The translations under genes and the position numbers were made by a program. The notes below the pieces were generated by a model. It did not search any database, was not told the origin of the DNA, and worked only from the letters and a program-made list of their open reading frames with translations. Source: Shinella zoogloeoides (GTDB lineage: Bacteria; Pseudomonadota; Alphaproteobacteria; Rhizobiales; Rhizobiaceae). From it: a stretch of 64,000 nt of DNA. Shown piece after piece: positions 36,157 to 45,656 of this stretch (position 1 is the first letter of the stretch; each line of letters opens with the position of its first letter). The stretch is from NCBI RefSeq assembly GCF_003574625.1, contig NZ_QNUJ01000007.1, forward strand, positions 186,001 to 250,000. The letters run 5' to 3'.

Positions 36157-37354
36157 GCCGTTCGGCGATCCAGCCGGCAAGGCGCCCGGCGACCTCGTCC
36201 TTGGAAAGATCCGGCCACTCTTCGATGCCGGCGGCAGTGATCAGCTTCACGCTGTTGCGCGTGCCGCCCATGATGCCCGTCTCGGGCGAGACGTCGTTGG
36301 CGACGATGAGGTCCGCGCCCTTCTTCTGAAGCTTCACCCGGCCGTTGTCCTCGACATCCTGCGTCTCGGCGGCAAAGCCGACGACGACCTTGGGACGCTT
36401 TTCATGGTGGCCGATGGTCTTCAGGATATCCGGGTTCTCTGCCAGCATCAGCGGCGGCGGGCCTTCGCCGGGCTTTTTCTTAATCTTCTCGGTATTCGCC
36501 GTCGCCACCCGCCAGTCCGCGACGGCGGCGACCATGACGGCGATATCGGCCGGCAGCGCACCGAGAACGGCTGCGAGCATCTCCTCCGCCCGCTCGACCC
36601 GGATCACCTTCACGCCGCGCGGATCGGGCAGCGTCACCGGACCGGAAACGAGCGTCACATCCGCGCCGAGCTTCGCAAGAGCGGCGGCGATGGCGTGGCC
36701 CTGCCGGCCGGAGGAGCGGTTGGCGATGTAGCGCACCGGGTCGATCGGCTCATGCGTCGGGCCTGACGTGACGACGGCTCTGCGGCCGGCAAGCGGCTTC
36801 CTGCCGCCGTCGAGCAGGTCTTCCGCCGCGGCGACGATTTCCAGCGGCTCGGCCATGCGGCCGAGGCCCGCCTCGCCGCCCTCCGCCATCTCGCCGGCAT
36901 TGGGGCCGACGAAGGCAAGCCCGTCACGGCGCAGCGTCTCGACATTGCGGCGCGTGGCGGCATGCGACCACATCTTCGGGTTCATCGCGGGCGCGACGAG
37001 GACCGGCTGGTCGGTGGCGAGCAACACGGTCGAGGCGAGGTCGTCGGCAAGGCCGTTCGCCATCTTCGCCATCAGGTCGGCGGTCGCGGGCGCGACGACG
37101 ATGAGGTCGCAGTCGCGCGCAAGGCGGATATGGCCGACATCCTGCTCGTCCTCGCGGGAGAAGAGGTCGGTATAGACATGGCCGGAGGAGAGCGCGCCGA
37201 CGGCGAGCGGCGTCACGAATTCGCGTGCGCCCGCTGTCATGACCGGCCGCACCTCCGCGCCGCGTTCGCGCAGGCGCCGGATGAGGTCAAGGCTCTTGTA
37301 GGCGGCGATGCCGCCGGAGATGACGAGGAGGATGCGTTTTCCTGCAAGCGACAT
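36149..37354 (-). CDS. coaBC: Bifunctional phosphopantothenoylcysteine decarboxylase / phosphopantothenate-cysteine ligase
   Basis: A 401-residue bifunctional enzyme for coenzyme A synthesis. The N-terminal flavoprotein CoaC half shows GGIAAYKSLDLIRRLRERG and APAMNPKMW; the C-terminal CoaB half shows TSGPTHEPIDPVRYIANRSSGRQG and later K-K-x-x-x. CoaB adds cysteine to 4-phosphopantothenate with CTP, CoaC decarboxylates the product. Length is standard. Its last codons overlap the end of the amidotransferase gene. Confidence 0.96.
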   Translation of the reverse strand: MSLAGKRILLVISGGIAAYKSLDLIRRLRERGAEVRPVMTAGAREFVTPLAVGALSSGHVYTDLFSREDEQDVGHIRLARDCDLIVVAPATADLMAKMANGLADDLASTVLLATDQPVLVAPAMNPKMWSHAATRRNVETLRRDGLAFVGPNAGEMAEGGEAGLGRMAEPLEIVAAAEDLLDGGRKPLAGRRAVVTSGPTHEPIDPVRYIANRSSGRQGHAIAAALAKLGADVTLVSGPVTLPDPRGVKVIRVERAEEMLAAVLGALPADIAVMVAAVADWRVATANTEKIKKKPGEGPPPLMLAENPDILKTIGHHEKRPKVVVGFAAETQDVEDNGRVKLQKKGADLIVANDVSPETGIMGGTRNSVKLITAAGIEEWPDLSKDEVAGRLAGWIAERLS

Positions 37355-37429
37355 GGCAAGTTCCGGGCTCTCATGGTGGCCGTCAAATCCTCCTATCCCT
37401 TTGAAAGCGCTTTTCCAAGCCGTTTTGGC

Positions 37430-38233
37430 TCAGGCCCCCTCGTCGGGAATGTTCAGCACATGGCCGCAGGCCTTGCAGTGCACGGCGTCCGCCTCATGGC
37501 GGGAAAGGCCGCATTGCGGGCAGGGGAAGGTCACCTTGTAGGGCCGGACGATCGCCTGCGCGAGCCGCACGAAGAGCGAGATGCCGATGATCATGGTGAC
37601 GATGGCGGTGAGCTTGCCGAGCGTGCCGGGCAGCACGATATCGCCGAAGCCCGTGGTGGTGACGGTCGCCACCGTGAAATAGAGTGCGTCGACGAAGCCG
37701 GCGAAGCCCTCCGCGCCGTAGAAGAAATTGCTGTAGACGAAACCGGCGACGAGGAAGAGGAAGACGAGGAAATTGGCGCAGGCCTGGATGATGTCCTCCT
37801 TGTCGCCATTGCCCGTGCGGTACAGCATCAGCGTCACCAGCTTGCTCTGGCTGATCGCCCAGATGCGCAGGACGCGCAGGAACGCGAAATTGTGGAGGTG
37901 GCTCGGAACGAGCAGCGTGCCGAGGATGACGATATCCACCCAGGTCATCGGCCGCAGCAGCCAGTAGCGCAGGTTCGGCGCGATCAGCGCCCGCGCGCCA
38001 AGCTCGAAGGCGATGACCGCCGCGATGAGATAATCGACGATGACATAGGTCGAGCCGGCGCGCAGATAGGGGCCGGCGACGAAGAAGGCGAGGATGGCGA
38101 TGTCGAGCAGCAGCATCGCCACCTGGAAGCGGATCGCCTCCCGGTCGCGCCCGAAATAGAGCCCGCGCAACTGCCGGCGCAGCCTTTCGATGAAGGGTTG
38201 CGGTTCGGCATCGCTCAGGGGCTCGTCTGTCAT
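37430..38233 (-). CDS. Ion channel family protein with C-terminal zinc ribbon
   Basis: A 267-residue protein with hydrophobic helices over about residues 35-230 and a pore of the two-helix potassium-channel type: VDALYFTVATVTTTGFGDI, with the filter at 193-198 reading TTGFGD rather than TVGYGD. The last 30 residues carry four cysteines (238, 241, 253, 256) as CPQC and CKAC, a zinc ribbon. A few arginines at about 120-123 resemble a weak voltage-sensor. It may be a K+ or cation channel whose cytoplasmic zinc ribbon modulates gating. It precedes ubiB on the minus strand with a gap of 46 bases. Confidence 0.86.
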   Translation of the reverse strand: MTDEPLSDAEPQPFIERLRRQLRGLYFGRDREAIRFQVAMLLLDIAILAFFVAGPYLRAGSTYVIVDYLIAAVIAFELGARALIAPNLRYWLLRPMTWVDIVILGTLLVPSHLHNFAFLRVLRIWAISQSKLVTLMLYRTGNGDKEDIIQACANFLVFLFLVAGFVYSNFFYGAEGFAGFVDALYFTVATVTTTGFGDIVLPGTLGKLTAIVTMIIGISLFVRLAQAIVRPYKVTFPCPQCGLSRHEADAVHCKACGHVLNIPDEGA

Positions 38234-38279
38234 GAAGGAGAGACTAGCGCCCGGCCGGCGCCGGTCAAGCGGAGCCGGG

Positions 38280-39854
38280 TCAGGTCAGCTTCCAGGCGAT
38301 ATAGACGAGCGTGGCGGCGATCACCCAGAGCGCGAGACGGCCGGAGCGGCTGTGCCGCGCCTCGGAGCGGCCGATGGCTTCCGCCGTCTCCGCGTCGAAG
38401 CGCAGGCCCTTTTCCGCCATGGCGGTGAGGTCCTGCGAGAACTTCTCCGCCTTGGCGGCGATCTCCGGTGCGGCCTCCGCCAGCCTGAGCGCGGCATGCG
38501 CACCGTCGCGCAGGTCCGCCAGCAGGCGCTTGGGGCCGAGATTGTCGCGGATCCAGTCGCCCACGACCCCTTCGGAGGCCTTCCACATGTTGAAGCGCGG
38601 GTTCAGCGTGCGTGACACGCCTTCCACCACCACCATGGTCTTCTGCAGCATGACCAGCTCGGTGCGGGTCTCCATGTCGAAGAGTTCCGTCACCTCGAAG
38701 AGCAGCGTCAGGAGCTTGGCCATCGAGATGGTCTCGGCCGGCTGGCCGTGGATCGGCTCGCCGATGGCGCGGATCGCCTGAGCGAAGCTCGCCGTGTCGT
38801 GGTGCGAAGGCACATAGCCGGCCTCGAAATGCACGTCGGCGACGCGCTGGTAGTCGCGCGTGATGAAGCCGTAGAGGATTTCCGCGAGGAAGCGGCGCTC
38901 CTTCTTGCCGAGCCGCCCGACGATGCCCATGTCGACTGCGACGATGACGCCCTCAGGATCGACGAAGAGATTGCCCTGGTGCATGTCGGCATGGAAGAAG
39001 CCGTCGCGCAGCGTGTGGCGCAGGAAGGACTGGATCAGCGTGTCCGCCAGCCTGTCGAGGTCGTGGCCGGCGGCGCGCAGCCCCTCGACGTCGGACATCT
39101 TGATGCCGTCGATCCATTCCATGGTGACGACGTCGCGGCCGGTGCGCTCCCAGTCGACCGTCGGCACGCGGAAGCCGGGATCGTCCTTGGTGTTCTCGCC
39201 GAGTTCGGAAAGGGCGGCGGCCTCCAGCCGGAGGTCCATCTCGACCTTGGTCGTCTGCTCCAGCGTTCGCGTCACCTCGACGGGCTTGAGCCGTCGCGTG
39301 TTGGGCAGGATCTTCTCCTGCAGGCGCGAGGCCGCATACATGGCTTCGAGGTCATGGGCGAAGCGCTGGCGCACGCCGGGGCGGATGACCTTCACCGCGA
39401 CCTGCCGTTCCCCGCTGCCATCGCGCACCGTCGCGGGATGGACCTGCGCGATGGAGGCGGCGGCGATGGGATCGCCGAAGCTCACATAGAGATCGCTGAG
39501 CGAGCGGCCGAGCGAGCCTTCCACCGTCGCGACGGCCGCTTCCTTCGGGAAGGTCGCCATGCGGTCCTGCAGGGCCGAAAGCTCGACGGCAATCTCCGCG
39601 CCGACGACATCGGGGCGGGTCGCGAGGAACTGGCCCATCTTCACATAGGAGGGGCCGAGGCGCTCGATGGCGCGGGCGAGGTTGTCGCCGCGCACGCCCT
39701 TGGCGGCCTTGCGCCGCTCGAAGAGGCCGGCAAAGGCATGGGCGGTGCGGGCAAGCGTCGGCATGCCCTCGGTCGGCAGCGCCGAGACCACGCCCTCGCG
39801 CACGAGGACCCAGCCCACGCGGGCAAGGCGGAAATAGGCGCCGACTACGCTCAT
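38280..39854 (-). CDS. ubiB: ABC1-type atypical kinase UbiB, ubiquinone biosynthesis
   Basis: A 524-residue UbiB/ADCK-type atypical kinase-like protein required for ubiquinone synthesis; its ATPase activity, rather than a kinase reaction, supports the UbiX-independent steps. Visible: ASIAQVHPATVRDGSGERQVAVKVIRPG (the A-rich loop and the Lys), and later HADMHQGNLFVDPEG (catalytic loop). A hydrophobic C-terminus (LALWVIAATLVYIAWK) anchors it in the inner membrane. It lies about 40 bases downstream of ubiE on the same strand. Confidence 0.93.
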   Translation of the reverse strand: MSVVGAYFRLARVGWVLVREGVVSALPTEGMPTLARTAHAFAGLFERRKAAKGVRGDNLARAIERLGPSYVKMGQFLATRPDVVGAEIAVELSALQDRMATFPKEAAVATVEGSLGRSLSDLYVSFGDPIAAASIAQVHPATVRDGSGERQVAVKVIRPGVRQRFAHDLEAMYAASRLQEKILPNTRRLKPVEVTRTLEQTTKVEMDLRLEAAALSELGENTKDDPGFRVPTVDWERTGRDVVTMEWIDGIKMSDVEGLRAAGHDLDRLADTLIQSFLRHTLRDGFFHADMHQGNLFVDPEGVIVAVDMGIVGRLGKKERRFLAEILYGFITRDYQRVADVHFEAGYVPSHHDTASFAQAIRAIGEPIHGQPAETISMAKLLTLLFEVTELFDMETRTELVMLQKTMVVVEGVSRTLNPRFNMWKASEGVVGDWIRDNLGPKRLLADLRDGAHAALRLAEAAPEIAAKAEKFSQDLTAMAEKGLRFDAETAEAIGRSEARHSRSGRLALWVIAATLVYIAWKLT

Positions 39855-39891
39855 GCGGAAAGGCCGTCCTTGGTGGGGAAGAGGGCCATGC

Positions 39892-40668
39892 TCAGAGCTT
39901 CCAGCCCGAATGCAGCGCCGCGATGCCGCCGGTATAGTTGGTGTAGGTAACGCGCGAGAAGCCGGCCGTGCGGATCATCGCCGCGAAGTCCTCCTGGTTG
40001 GGGAACTTGCGGATCGATTCCACGAGATACTGGTAGGGTTCGGCATCGCCCGTGATCATCTTGCCGAATTGCGGGATCGCGTTGAACGACCAGGCGTCAT
40101 AGACCTTGTCGAGCAGCGGCATCTCCACCTCGGAGAATTCCAGCACGAGCAGCCGCCCGCCGCGCTTCAGCACGCGGTAGGCTTCCGAAAGCGCGACATC
40201 GATGCGCGGCACGTTGCGGATGCCGAAGGCGATCGTATAGGCGTCGAAGGTGCCGGAATCGAAGGGCAGCTCCTCGGCATTGGCCTCGACGAAGTCTAGA
40301 TTGGCCGAAAGACCCTTCTTCGCCGCCCGGTCCGCGCCGACGCCGAGCATCGAGCCGTTGATGTCGAGCACGGTCGAATGGGCGAGACGGTCGGATGCTT
40401 CCACGATGCGGAAGGCGATGTCGCCGGTGCCGCCGGCAACGTCGAGCGACCTGTAGGAGGCGTCCTTGCGCGGGTTGAGGCTTGCGATCATCGCATCCTT
40501 CCAGGCCCGGTGCAGGCCGGCGGACATGACGTCGTTCATGATGTCGTAGCGCTTGGCGACCTTATGGAACACGTCGTTGACGAGCGCCTGCTTCTCGCCT
40601 TCCCGCACCTCGCGGAAGCCGTAGGAGGTTTCCATGCCGCCGTCTGCGGATGTGCGCTGTTCGGTCAT
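39892..40668 (-). CDS. ubiE: Ubiquinone/menaquinone biosynthesis C-methyltransferase
   Basis: A 258-residue SAM-dependent methyltransferase: it methylates C2 of the demethoxyubiquinol ring (DDMQH2/DMKH2) in the cytoplasm. Signatures: [39 protein letters not shown] and the later PNQEDFAAM. The start at 40668 was chosen because GGAG lies six bases upstream; another Met at 40680 also exists. Operon ubiE-ubiB on the minus strand, divergent from mutM. Confidence 0.95.
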   Translation of the reverse strand: MTEQRTSADGGMETSYGFREVREGEKQALVNDVFHKVAKRYDIMNDVMSAGLHRAWKDAMIASLNPRKDASYRSLDVAGGTGDIAFRIVEASDRLAHSTVLDINGSMLGVGADRAAKKGLSANLDFVEANAEELPFDSGTFDAYTIAFGIRNVPRIDVALSEAYRVLKRGGRLLVLEFSEVEMPLLDKVYDAWSFNAIPQFGKMITGDAEPYQYLVESIRKFPNQEDFAAMIRTAGFSRVTYTNYTGGIAALHSGWKL

Positions 40669-40843
40669 CGTCGTCTCCATGGGCCGGTCTGTCGCAGCCT
40701 TAATGCTGGCAAGACCATAGCGAATTGGCTTTGGCCGCGCTATCTGAACGCTTCGCCGGGTATATAGGACATTGATGGCCGGGAGGGAAATGCCGGACCG
40801 CGGCAAATGCGCTCAAGGTTAAATCGTCTTCAAGGAGAACGGG

Positions 40844-41734
40844 ATGCCGGAACTGCCGGAAGTGGAAACGGTCAAACGCGGCCTTGCGCCCGTCATGGAA
40901 GGATCGCGCATCCGCCGCGCCGAGCTGCGCCGCCCGGACCTGCGCTTTCCCTTCCCGCCTGCCTTTTCCGAGGCGCTGGAAGGCCGCCGCATCGTCTCGC
41001 TCGGCCGCCGTGCCAAATACCTGCTGATCGATATCGAGGGGGGCGACGTGGTGATCGCCCATCTCGGCATGTCCGGCTCGTTCCGGGTGGAGGGCGCGCC
41101 GGAGGTCGAGACGCCCGGCGACTTCCAAATTCCGCGGAGCAAGGACACGCGCCACGACCATGTCGTCTTCCATCTGGAGACGGCGGAGGGCGAGCGCCGC
41201 GTCGTCTACAACGACCCGCGCCGCTTCGGCTTCATGGATCTCGCCCGCCGCGAGGATCTGGCCGCCCACGCCTTCTTCCGCGATCTCGGCGAGGAGCCGA
41301 CCGGCAACACGCTCGACGCCGACTATATCGCGGCAAAATTCCGCGGCCGCCAGGCGCCGCTGAAGGCGGCGCTGCTCGACCAGAAGAACATTGCCGGCCT
41401 CGGCAACATCTATGTCTGTGAGGCGCTGTGGCGCGCCCATCTTTCGCCCGAGCGGCTGGCCGGAACGCTGGTGACGGCGGCCGGCAAGCCGAAGAAGGAG
41501 CTGGTGGCGCTGACCGAGGCGATCCGCCAGGTCATCGCCGACGCCATCGAGGCTGGTGGCTCGACCCTGCGAGACCATATCCGCGCCGACGGCTCGCTCG
41601 GCTATTTCCAGCATTCCTTTTCCGTCTATGACCGCGAGAAGGAGCCTTGCCGCACGCCGGGCTGCACGGGCACAATCGGCCGCATCGTGCAGAGCGGCCG
41701 GTCGACCTTCCACTGCGCCGTCTGCCAGAAGTAA
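40844..41734 (+). CDS. mutM: Formamidopyrimidine-DNA glycosylase (Fpg)
   Basis: A 296-residue bifunctional DNA glycosylase/AP lyase that removes 8-oxoguanine and related lesions. The N-terminal Pro2 nucleophile ([14 protein letters not shown]) is present, and the C-terminal zinc finger has CRTPGC and CAVC cysteines. AAGGAGAACGGG precedes the ATG at 40844. It is followed 17 bases later by an enoyl-CoA hydratase gene, with which it may be co-transcribed. Confidence 0.96.
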   Translation: MPELPEVETVKRGLAPVMEGSRIRRAELRRPDLRFPFPPAFSEALEGRRIVSLGRRAKYLLIDIEGGDVVIAHLGMSGSFRVEGAPEVETPGDFQIPRSKDTRHDHVVFHLETAEGERRVVYNDPRRFGFMDLARREDLAAHAFFRDLGEEPTGNTLDADYIAAKFRGRQAPLKAALLDQKNIAGLGNIYVCEALWRAHLSPERLAGTLVTAAGKPKKELVALTEAIRQVIADAIEAGGSTLRDHIRADGSLGYFQHSFSVYDREKEPCRTPGCTGTIGRIVQSGRSTFHCAVCQK

Positions 41735-41751
41735 TAGAAGAGGAGACAAAC

Positions 41752-42525
41752 ATGGCCCATGAAACCCTGCTGGTCGAGACGCGCGGCCGCGTCGGCCTCA
41801 TCACGCTCAACCGGCCGCAGGCGCTGAACGCGCTGAACCGCCAGCTTCTCGACGAGTTGAGGGCCGTGCTCGCCGGCTTCGAGGCCGATGCCGGTATCGG
41901 CGCGGTCGTCCTCACCGGCTCGGAAAAGGCCTTCGCCGCCGGGGCCGACATCAAGGAGATGCAGCCCTACGGCTTCGCCGAGGCAGTGGTGGAAGACCTT
42001 GCCGCCGGCTGGGACGAGGTAGCCGCCTTCCGCAAGCCGATGATCGCGGCCGTCAGCGGCTTTGCGCTCGGCGGCGGCTGCGAGGTCGCCATGATGTGCG
42101 ATTTCATCATCGCGTCCGAGACGGCGAAGTTCGGCCAGCCGGAGATCACGCTCGGCGTCATTCCCGGCATGGGCGGCACCCAGCGCCTGACGCGGGCGAT
42201 CGGCAAGTCGAAGGCCATGGACCTCATCCTCACCGGCCGCATGATGGACGCGGCGGAGGCCGAGCGGTCCGGCCTCGTCGCCCGCGTGGTGGCGCCGGAG
42301 AAACTGCTGGAGGAGGCGCTGGCGGCGGCGGAGAAGATCGCCGGCTTCTCGCTCCCGTCCGCCATGATGGCCAAGGAGGCGGTGAACCGCGCCTACGAGA
42401 CGGTGCTGTCGGAGGGCATGCGCGCCGAGCGCCGGCTGTTCCACGCGCTCTTCGCCACCGAGGACCAGAAGGAAGGCATGACGGCCTTCATCGAGAAGAG
42501 AAAGCCCGCCTTCCGCCATCGCTAG
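41752..42525 (+). CDS. Enoyl-CoA hydratase
   Basis: A 257-residue crotonase-fold enzyme that hydrates trans-2-enoyl-CoA, probably in fatty-acid or amino-acid catabolism. Visible: [19 protein letters not shown], the oxyanion-hole/catalytic [19 protein letters not shown] and [21 protein letters not shown] with the catalytic Glu residues. The start ATG at 41752 follows AGGAGA. It sits 17 bases after mutM, and a 13-bp hairpin follows it. Confidence 0.94.
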   Translation: MAHETLLVETRGRVGLITLNRPQALNALNRQLLDELRAVLAGFEADAGIGAVVLTGSEKAFAAGADIKEMQPYGFAEAVVEDLAAGWDEVAAFRKPMIAAVSGFALGGGCEVAMMCDFIIASETAKFGQPEITLGVIPGMGGTQRLTRAIGKSKAMDLILTGRMMDAAEAERSGLVARVVAPEKLLEEALAAAEKIAGFSLPSAMMAKEAVNRAYETVLSEGMRAERRLFHALFATEDQKEGMTAFIEKRKPAFRHR

Positions 42526-42561
42526 GCGGGCGCTGCCGCCGGGCGGCAGGCGGGAATCGGA

Positions 42562-42611
42562 GCGCGAAGGCGTGGCCGGCCGATCCAAAGGGTCGCGACA
42601 CGCCTTCGCGC
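42562..42611 (+). terminator. Hairpin after the enoyl-CoA hydratase gene
   Basis: A perfect 13-bp stem (42562-42574 with 42599-42611) with a 24-base loop; it is followed by GGCGTTTCTTG. It separates the upstream unit from the rpsT promoter. Confidence 0.7.
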
Positions 42612-42633
42612 GGCGTTTCTTGCAGAATCCGCG

Positions 42634-42662
42634 TTGACGCCATCGCGGTTTCCGGCTATACG
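42634..42662 (+). promoter_or_regulatory. Sigma-70-type promoter of rpsT
   Basis: TTGACG (42634-42639), 17 bases, then TATACG (42657-42662), a near-consensus housekeeping promoter. It would start transcription about 120 bases before rpsT at 42792. Confidence 0.75.
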
Positions 42663-42791
42663 CCGCCCACAGTTTGGAAAGCCGCACTCCAAGGTTTTCC
42701 GATATTGCTCCCGAATTGCTTTGATGACAGGTCGCAGTGACCCGGCACGGCGAGGGTGGAGTTTGTGTCAGATTTCTGAAGAGAGGCATAC

Positions 42792-43058
42792 ATGGCCAAT
42801 ACTACCTCGGCTAAGAAGGCGACCCGCAAGATCGCCGCGCGCACCGCAGTCAACAAGTCGCGCCGTTCGCGCGTCCGCAACTTCATCCGCAAGGTCGAAG
42901 AGGCGATCGCCGCAGGCGATCAGGCTGTAGCAGCCGCCGCCCTCAAGGCCGCCCAGCCGGAACTGATGCGTGCCGCCACCAAGGGCGTGCTTCATTCCAA
43001 CACGGCTTCCCGCAAGGTTTCGCGCCTCGCCGGCCGCGTGAAGGCGATGACGGCCTGA
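42792..43058 (+). CDS. rpsT: 30S ribosomal protein S20
   Basis: An 88-residue basic ribosomal protein with the usual start [20 protein letters not shown] and helices rich in Arg and Lys. It binds 16S rRNA early in 30S assembly. AGAGAGGC precedes the ATG. It has its own promoter, a leader of about 120 bases that may mediate autoregulation as in enterics (inferred), and a strong terminator. It lies just before dnaA, as in other rhizobia. Confidence 0.97.
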   Translation: MANTTSAKKATRKIAARTAVNKSRRSRVRNFIRKVEEAIAAGDQAVAAAALKAAQPELMRAATKGVLHSNTASRKVSRLAGRVKAMTA

Positions 43059-43090
43059 TCGGCCCCGCCACAGAGCTATGCAATATTAGT

Positions 43091-43119
43091 AAAAGCCCGG
43101 TGCCTGCACCGGGCTTTTT
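43091..43119 (+). terminator. Rho-independent terminator of rpsT
   Basis: AAAGCCCGGTG / CACCGGGCTTT, an 11-bp stem with a CCTG loop, followed by a run of T. It begins about 30 bases after the stop. Confidence 0.93.
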
Positions 43120-43264
43120 CTTTGCTTTTCTGGCCCGGCCATGGTTAACGTGCAAGGCTCGATCGTGTCAAAAGAGTGACGAGAAAAATCCTTTAAATTC
43201 AGTTATTTGCGGGAGGTTGTCCCCCGCCGTTCGCCCTTTCGTTGCGGGAGTTTGACAGCTTCTG

Positions 43265-43392
43265 GAGTCAAGCGAATTTTTATTTTTTTCGTTTTCGGAG
43301 CCGCCCGAAAGCCACCCGAAAACAAAGCCATTGATTCGTAATGGATTCTCCCCCGAGAGGGCGATTCCGAGTCAAAAACGGCATCCCGAGTC
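43265..43392. promoter_or_regulatory. Cluster of six GANTC (CcrM methylation) sites upstream of dnaA
   Basis: GANTC occurs at 43265, 43333, 43344, 43363, 43369 and 43388; five of the six lie within 60 bases. GANTC is the methylation target of CcrM, the cell-cycle DNA methyltransferase of alphaproteobacteria. Chance expectation is about one per 256 bases or fewer in GC-rich DNA. In Caulobacter, methylation state regulates dnaA transcription; here the same is inferred. Confidence 0.75.
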
Positions 43393-43404
43393 AACGCCCG
43401 CCCC

Positions 43405-43419
43405 TTAATTTTGCGTAAA
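43405..43419 (+). promoter_or_regulatory. CtrA-like site before dnaA
   Basis: TTAA-N7-TAAA, a 7-of-8 match to the CtrA consensus TTAA-N7-TTAA, immediately downstream of the GANTC cluster. One mismatch and no experimental support. Confidence 0.35.
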
Positions 43420-43930
43420 ATTCGTGATTGATCTTGGTGCCTGATCCTGCCTAAATGCTTTCCACAGGGGGCGCGGACATAGCCTTAGAATGATCGCCGA
43501 CAAGACTGTCTCACGAGGCAGCGGTGGTTGTTTGTCCCCTGTAACGGAGCGGCTCCGCTTCGTAAAATCATCCAATCGGCAGAGCTTGCCCCAGGTGCCC
43601 CACGGCGCGCTGGCAAAGGTCTTTGCGACTATCGGTTTTGCCGGTTGAAGGCCGCGAAAGCGGCCGGATGATTGAGGGGCATGCCCGCCGGCGCTCTACG
43701 AGGGAGTGAGCGGCGCGGCCACAGACGGGACTGCGGATCCGGCATGACGCCGGGTCGGGTGGGACCGATTTGTGTTTGGCAAACAGGGATTGCGCCGGAA
43801 GCAGGGGGCCGGTGCAATCGGGGCACCAGATCCCGGACCGGGCGATGGCTCGGCACGGCCGGGGGACGGCAAACATGAAAGGCGCCGGCAGAAATGCCGA
43901 CGTGGCGAATTGAGCATGAAAGGCGGCAAG

Positions 43931-45490
43931 ATGCAGATGAATACGGCCAGGACGGCTGGTGCATTCGCAAACGGGGAAAATGCACGACAGACGCTCCCGC
44001 AAGAAGGAGCGCAAGAGGCGGCGGGGGTTGCATCCGACATGAAGCATGATGCGCTTTTCGAACGGGTCAGTGCGCGCCTGAAGGCGCAGGTTGGACCGGA
44101 CGTTTTCGCAAGCTGGTTCGGACGCCTGAAAATCCATTCCGTATCCAAGAGCGTGGTGCGTCTGTCGGTGCCGACGACGTTCCTCAAATCCTGGATCAAC
44201 AACCGTTATCTCGACCTCATCACCAGCCTCTTCCAGCAGGAAGACGCGGAAATCCTCAAGGTGGAGATTCTTGTGCGGACCGCGACCCGCGGCGTGCGCA
44301 TCGGCGTGGCCGACGACGCCGTTGCCGTGGCGGAGCCCGCGCCGCAGGCCCAGCCGCGCCGTTCGGCGGGTAGTCCGCAGCCGGTGGCAAGCGTCGCCGC
44401 TTCCGTCACCGCTACGGCCCAGCCGCGCGCCCAGCATTCCGGCCCGCTCTTCGGCTCGCCGCTCGACCAGCGCTACACGTTCGACGCCTTCGTTGAGGGC
44501 ACCTCGAACCGCGTTGCCCTTGCCGCCGCCCGCACCATCGCGGAAGCCGGTGCCGGCGCTGTGCGCTTCAACCCGCTCTTCGTCCATTCCAGCGTCGGCC
44601 TCGGCAAGACGCATCTTCTCCAGGCGATCGCGCTCGGCGCGCTTTCCAGCGCCCGCAACCCGCGCGTCGTCTACCTGACGGCCGAATACTTCATGTGGCG
44701 TTTCGCCACCGCGATCCGCGACAACGATGCGCTTTCCCTCAAGGAGACGCTGCGCAATATCGATCTCCTGATCATCGACGACATGCAGTTCCTGCAGGGC
44801 AACTCGATCCAGAACGAGTTCTGCCACCTGCTCAACATGCTGCTCGATTCCGCCAAGCAGGTCGTGGTCGCTGCCGACCGTGCGCCCTGGGAGCTGGAAT
44901 CGCTCGACCCGCGCGTGCGCTCGCGCCTGCAGGGCGGCGTCGCCATCGAGATGGAAGCGCCGGACTACGAGATGCGCCTTGAAATCCTCAAGCGCCGCCT
45001 TGCCGCCGCGCAGCAGGAAGACCAGTCACTCGATATCCCGGTCGAGATCCTCAGCCATGTCGCGCGCAACATCACGGCCAGCGGCCGCGAGCTGGAAGGC
45101 GCCTTCAACCAGCTCCTTTTCCGCCGCTCCTTCGAGCCGAACCTGACGATCGAGCGCGTCGACGAGCTGCTCGGCCACCTCGTCGCCGCCGGCGAGCCGC
45201 GCCGCGTGCGCATCGAGGACATCCAGCGCGTCGTCGCCAAGCACTACAACGTCTCGCGCCAGGAGCTGGTCTCGAACCGCCGCACGCGCGTCATCGTCAA
45301 GCCGCGCCAGATCGCCATGTATCTGTCGAAGACCCTGACGCCGCGCTCCTTCCCGGAGATCGGCCGTCGCTTCGGCGGACGCGACCACACGACCGTGCTG
45401 CATGCCGTGCGCAAGATTGAGGAACTGATCTCGGGCGATACCAAGCTCAGCCACGAGATCGAGCTTCTGAAGCGCCTGATCAACGAGTAA
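43931..45490 (+). CDS. dnaA: Chromosomal replication initiator protein DnaA
   Basis: The replication initiator and transcription factor. Domains in order: an N-terminal DnaB-interaction domain ([25 protein letters not shown]), a flexible linker rich in Ala/Pro/Gln, the AAA+ domain III (Walker A GLGKTHLL, Walker [13 protein letters not shown], sensor and arginine-finger regions) and domain IV, the DnaA-box reader ([19 protein letters not shown]). The start is uncertain: candidates are ATG 43931 (519 residues, with an AAAGG upstream), 43916 and 44039 ([10 protein letters not shown], 483 residues); I favour 43931. It is preceded by a long region with GANTC sites and followed by a perfect terminator. 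The chromosomal origin is usually elsewhere in rhizobia (near hemE). Confidence 0.96.
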   Translation: MQMNTARTAGAFANGENARQTLPQEGAQEAAGVASDMKHDALFERVSARLKAQVGPDVFASWFGRLKIHSVSKSVVRLSVPTTFLKSWINNRYLDLITSLFQQEDAEILKVEILVRTATRGVRIGVADDAVAVAEPAPQAQPRRSAGSPQPVASVAASVTATAQPRAQHSGPLFGSPLDQRYTFDAFVEGTSNRVALAAARTIAEAGAGAVRFNPLFVHSSVGLGKTHLLQAIALGALSSARNPRVVYLTAEYFMWRFATAIRDNDALSLKETLRNIDLLIIDDMQFLQGNSIQNEFCHLLNMLLDSAKQVVVAADRAPWELESLDPRVRSRLQGGVAIEMEAPDYEMRLEILKRRLAAAQQEDQSLDIPVEILSHVARNITASGRELEGAFNQLLFRRSFEPNLTIERVDELLGHLVAAGEPRRVRIEDIQRVVAKHYNVSRQELVSNRRTRVIVKPRQIAMYLSKTLTPRSFPEIGRRFGGRDHTTVLHAVRKIEELISGDTKLSHEIELLKRLINE

Positions 45491-45514
45491 TACGGGTCCG
45501 ACCGGGCTCTGCTT

Positions 45515-45546
45515 AAAGAAAAGGGGCCGCAAGGCCCCTTTTCTTT
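45515..45546 (+). terminator. Rho-independent terminator of dnaA
   Basis: A perfect 14-bp stem (45515-45528 with 45533-45546) and a GCAA tetraloop; the distal arm ends TTTTCTTT, giving the T tract. It lies 25 bases after the stop codon and may work in both directions, since the other arm also ends in A/T-rich bases. Confidence 0.95.
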
Positions 45547-45656
45547 GCCGCGGGATCGAAAGTCCCTCTGCGTCATGGGTTGCGTGGGCGCGCGCGGATC
45601 CTCGGAGCGAGCCAGGCGGTCGGCGTTCAAGACAGATATGGGAGAGAGCGCCGGCC

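Larger units (their letters stand above)
43059..43930 (+). other. Long dnaA upstream regulatory region
   Basis: Roughly 870 bases between rpsT and the likely dnaA start. Contents seen: the rpsT terminator; an AT-rich segment at about 43190-43420; an 8-bp inverted repeat (43291-43298 GTTTTCGG / 43316-43323 CCGAAAAC); six GANTC sites at 43265-43392; a TTAA-N7-TAAA element at 43405-43419; and one near-DnaA-box (CTTTCCACA at 43458-43466). The 63-residue minus-strand frame at 43203-43394 is not gene-like. Confidence 0.7.

Noticed and set aside
43203-43394. A 63-residue minus-strand reading frame
   Set aside because: It spans the AT-rich GANTC cluster, with no ribosome-binding site, domain or signal peptide; better explained as regulatory DNA.
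43059-43930. Chromosomal origin oriC next to dnaA
   Set aside because: Only one imperfect DnaA-box-like sequence was seen, not a cluster, and rhizobial chromosomal origins usually lie near hemE rather than dnaA.
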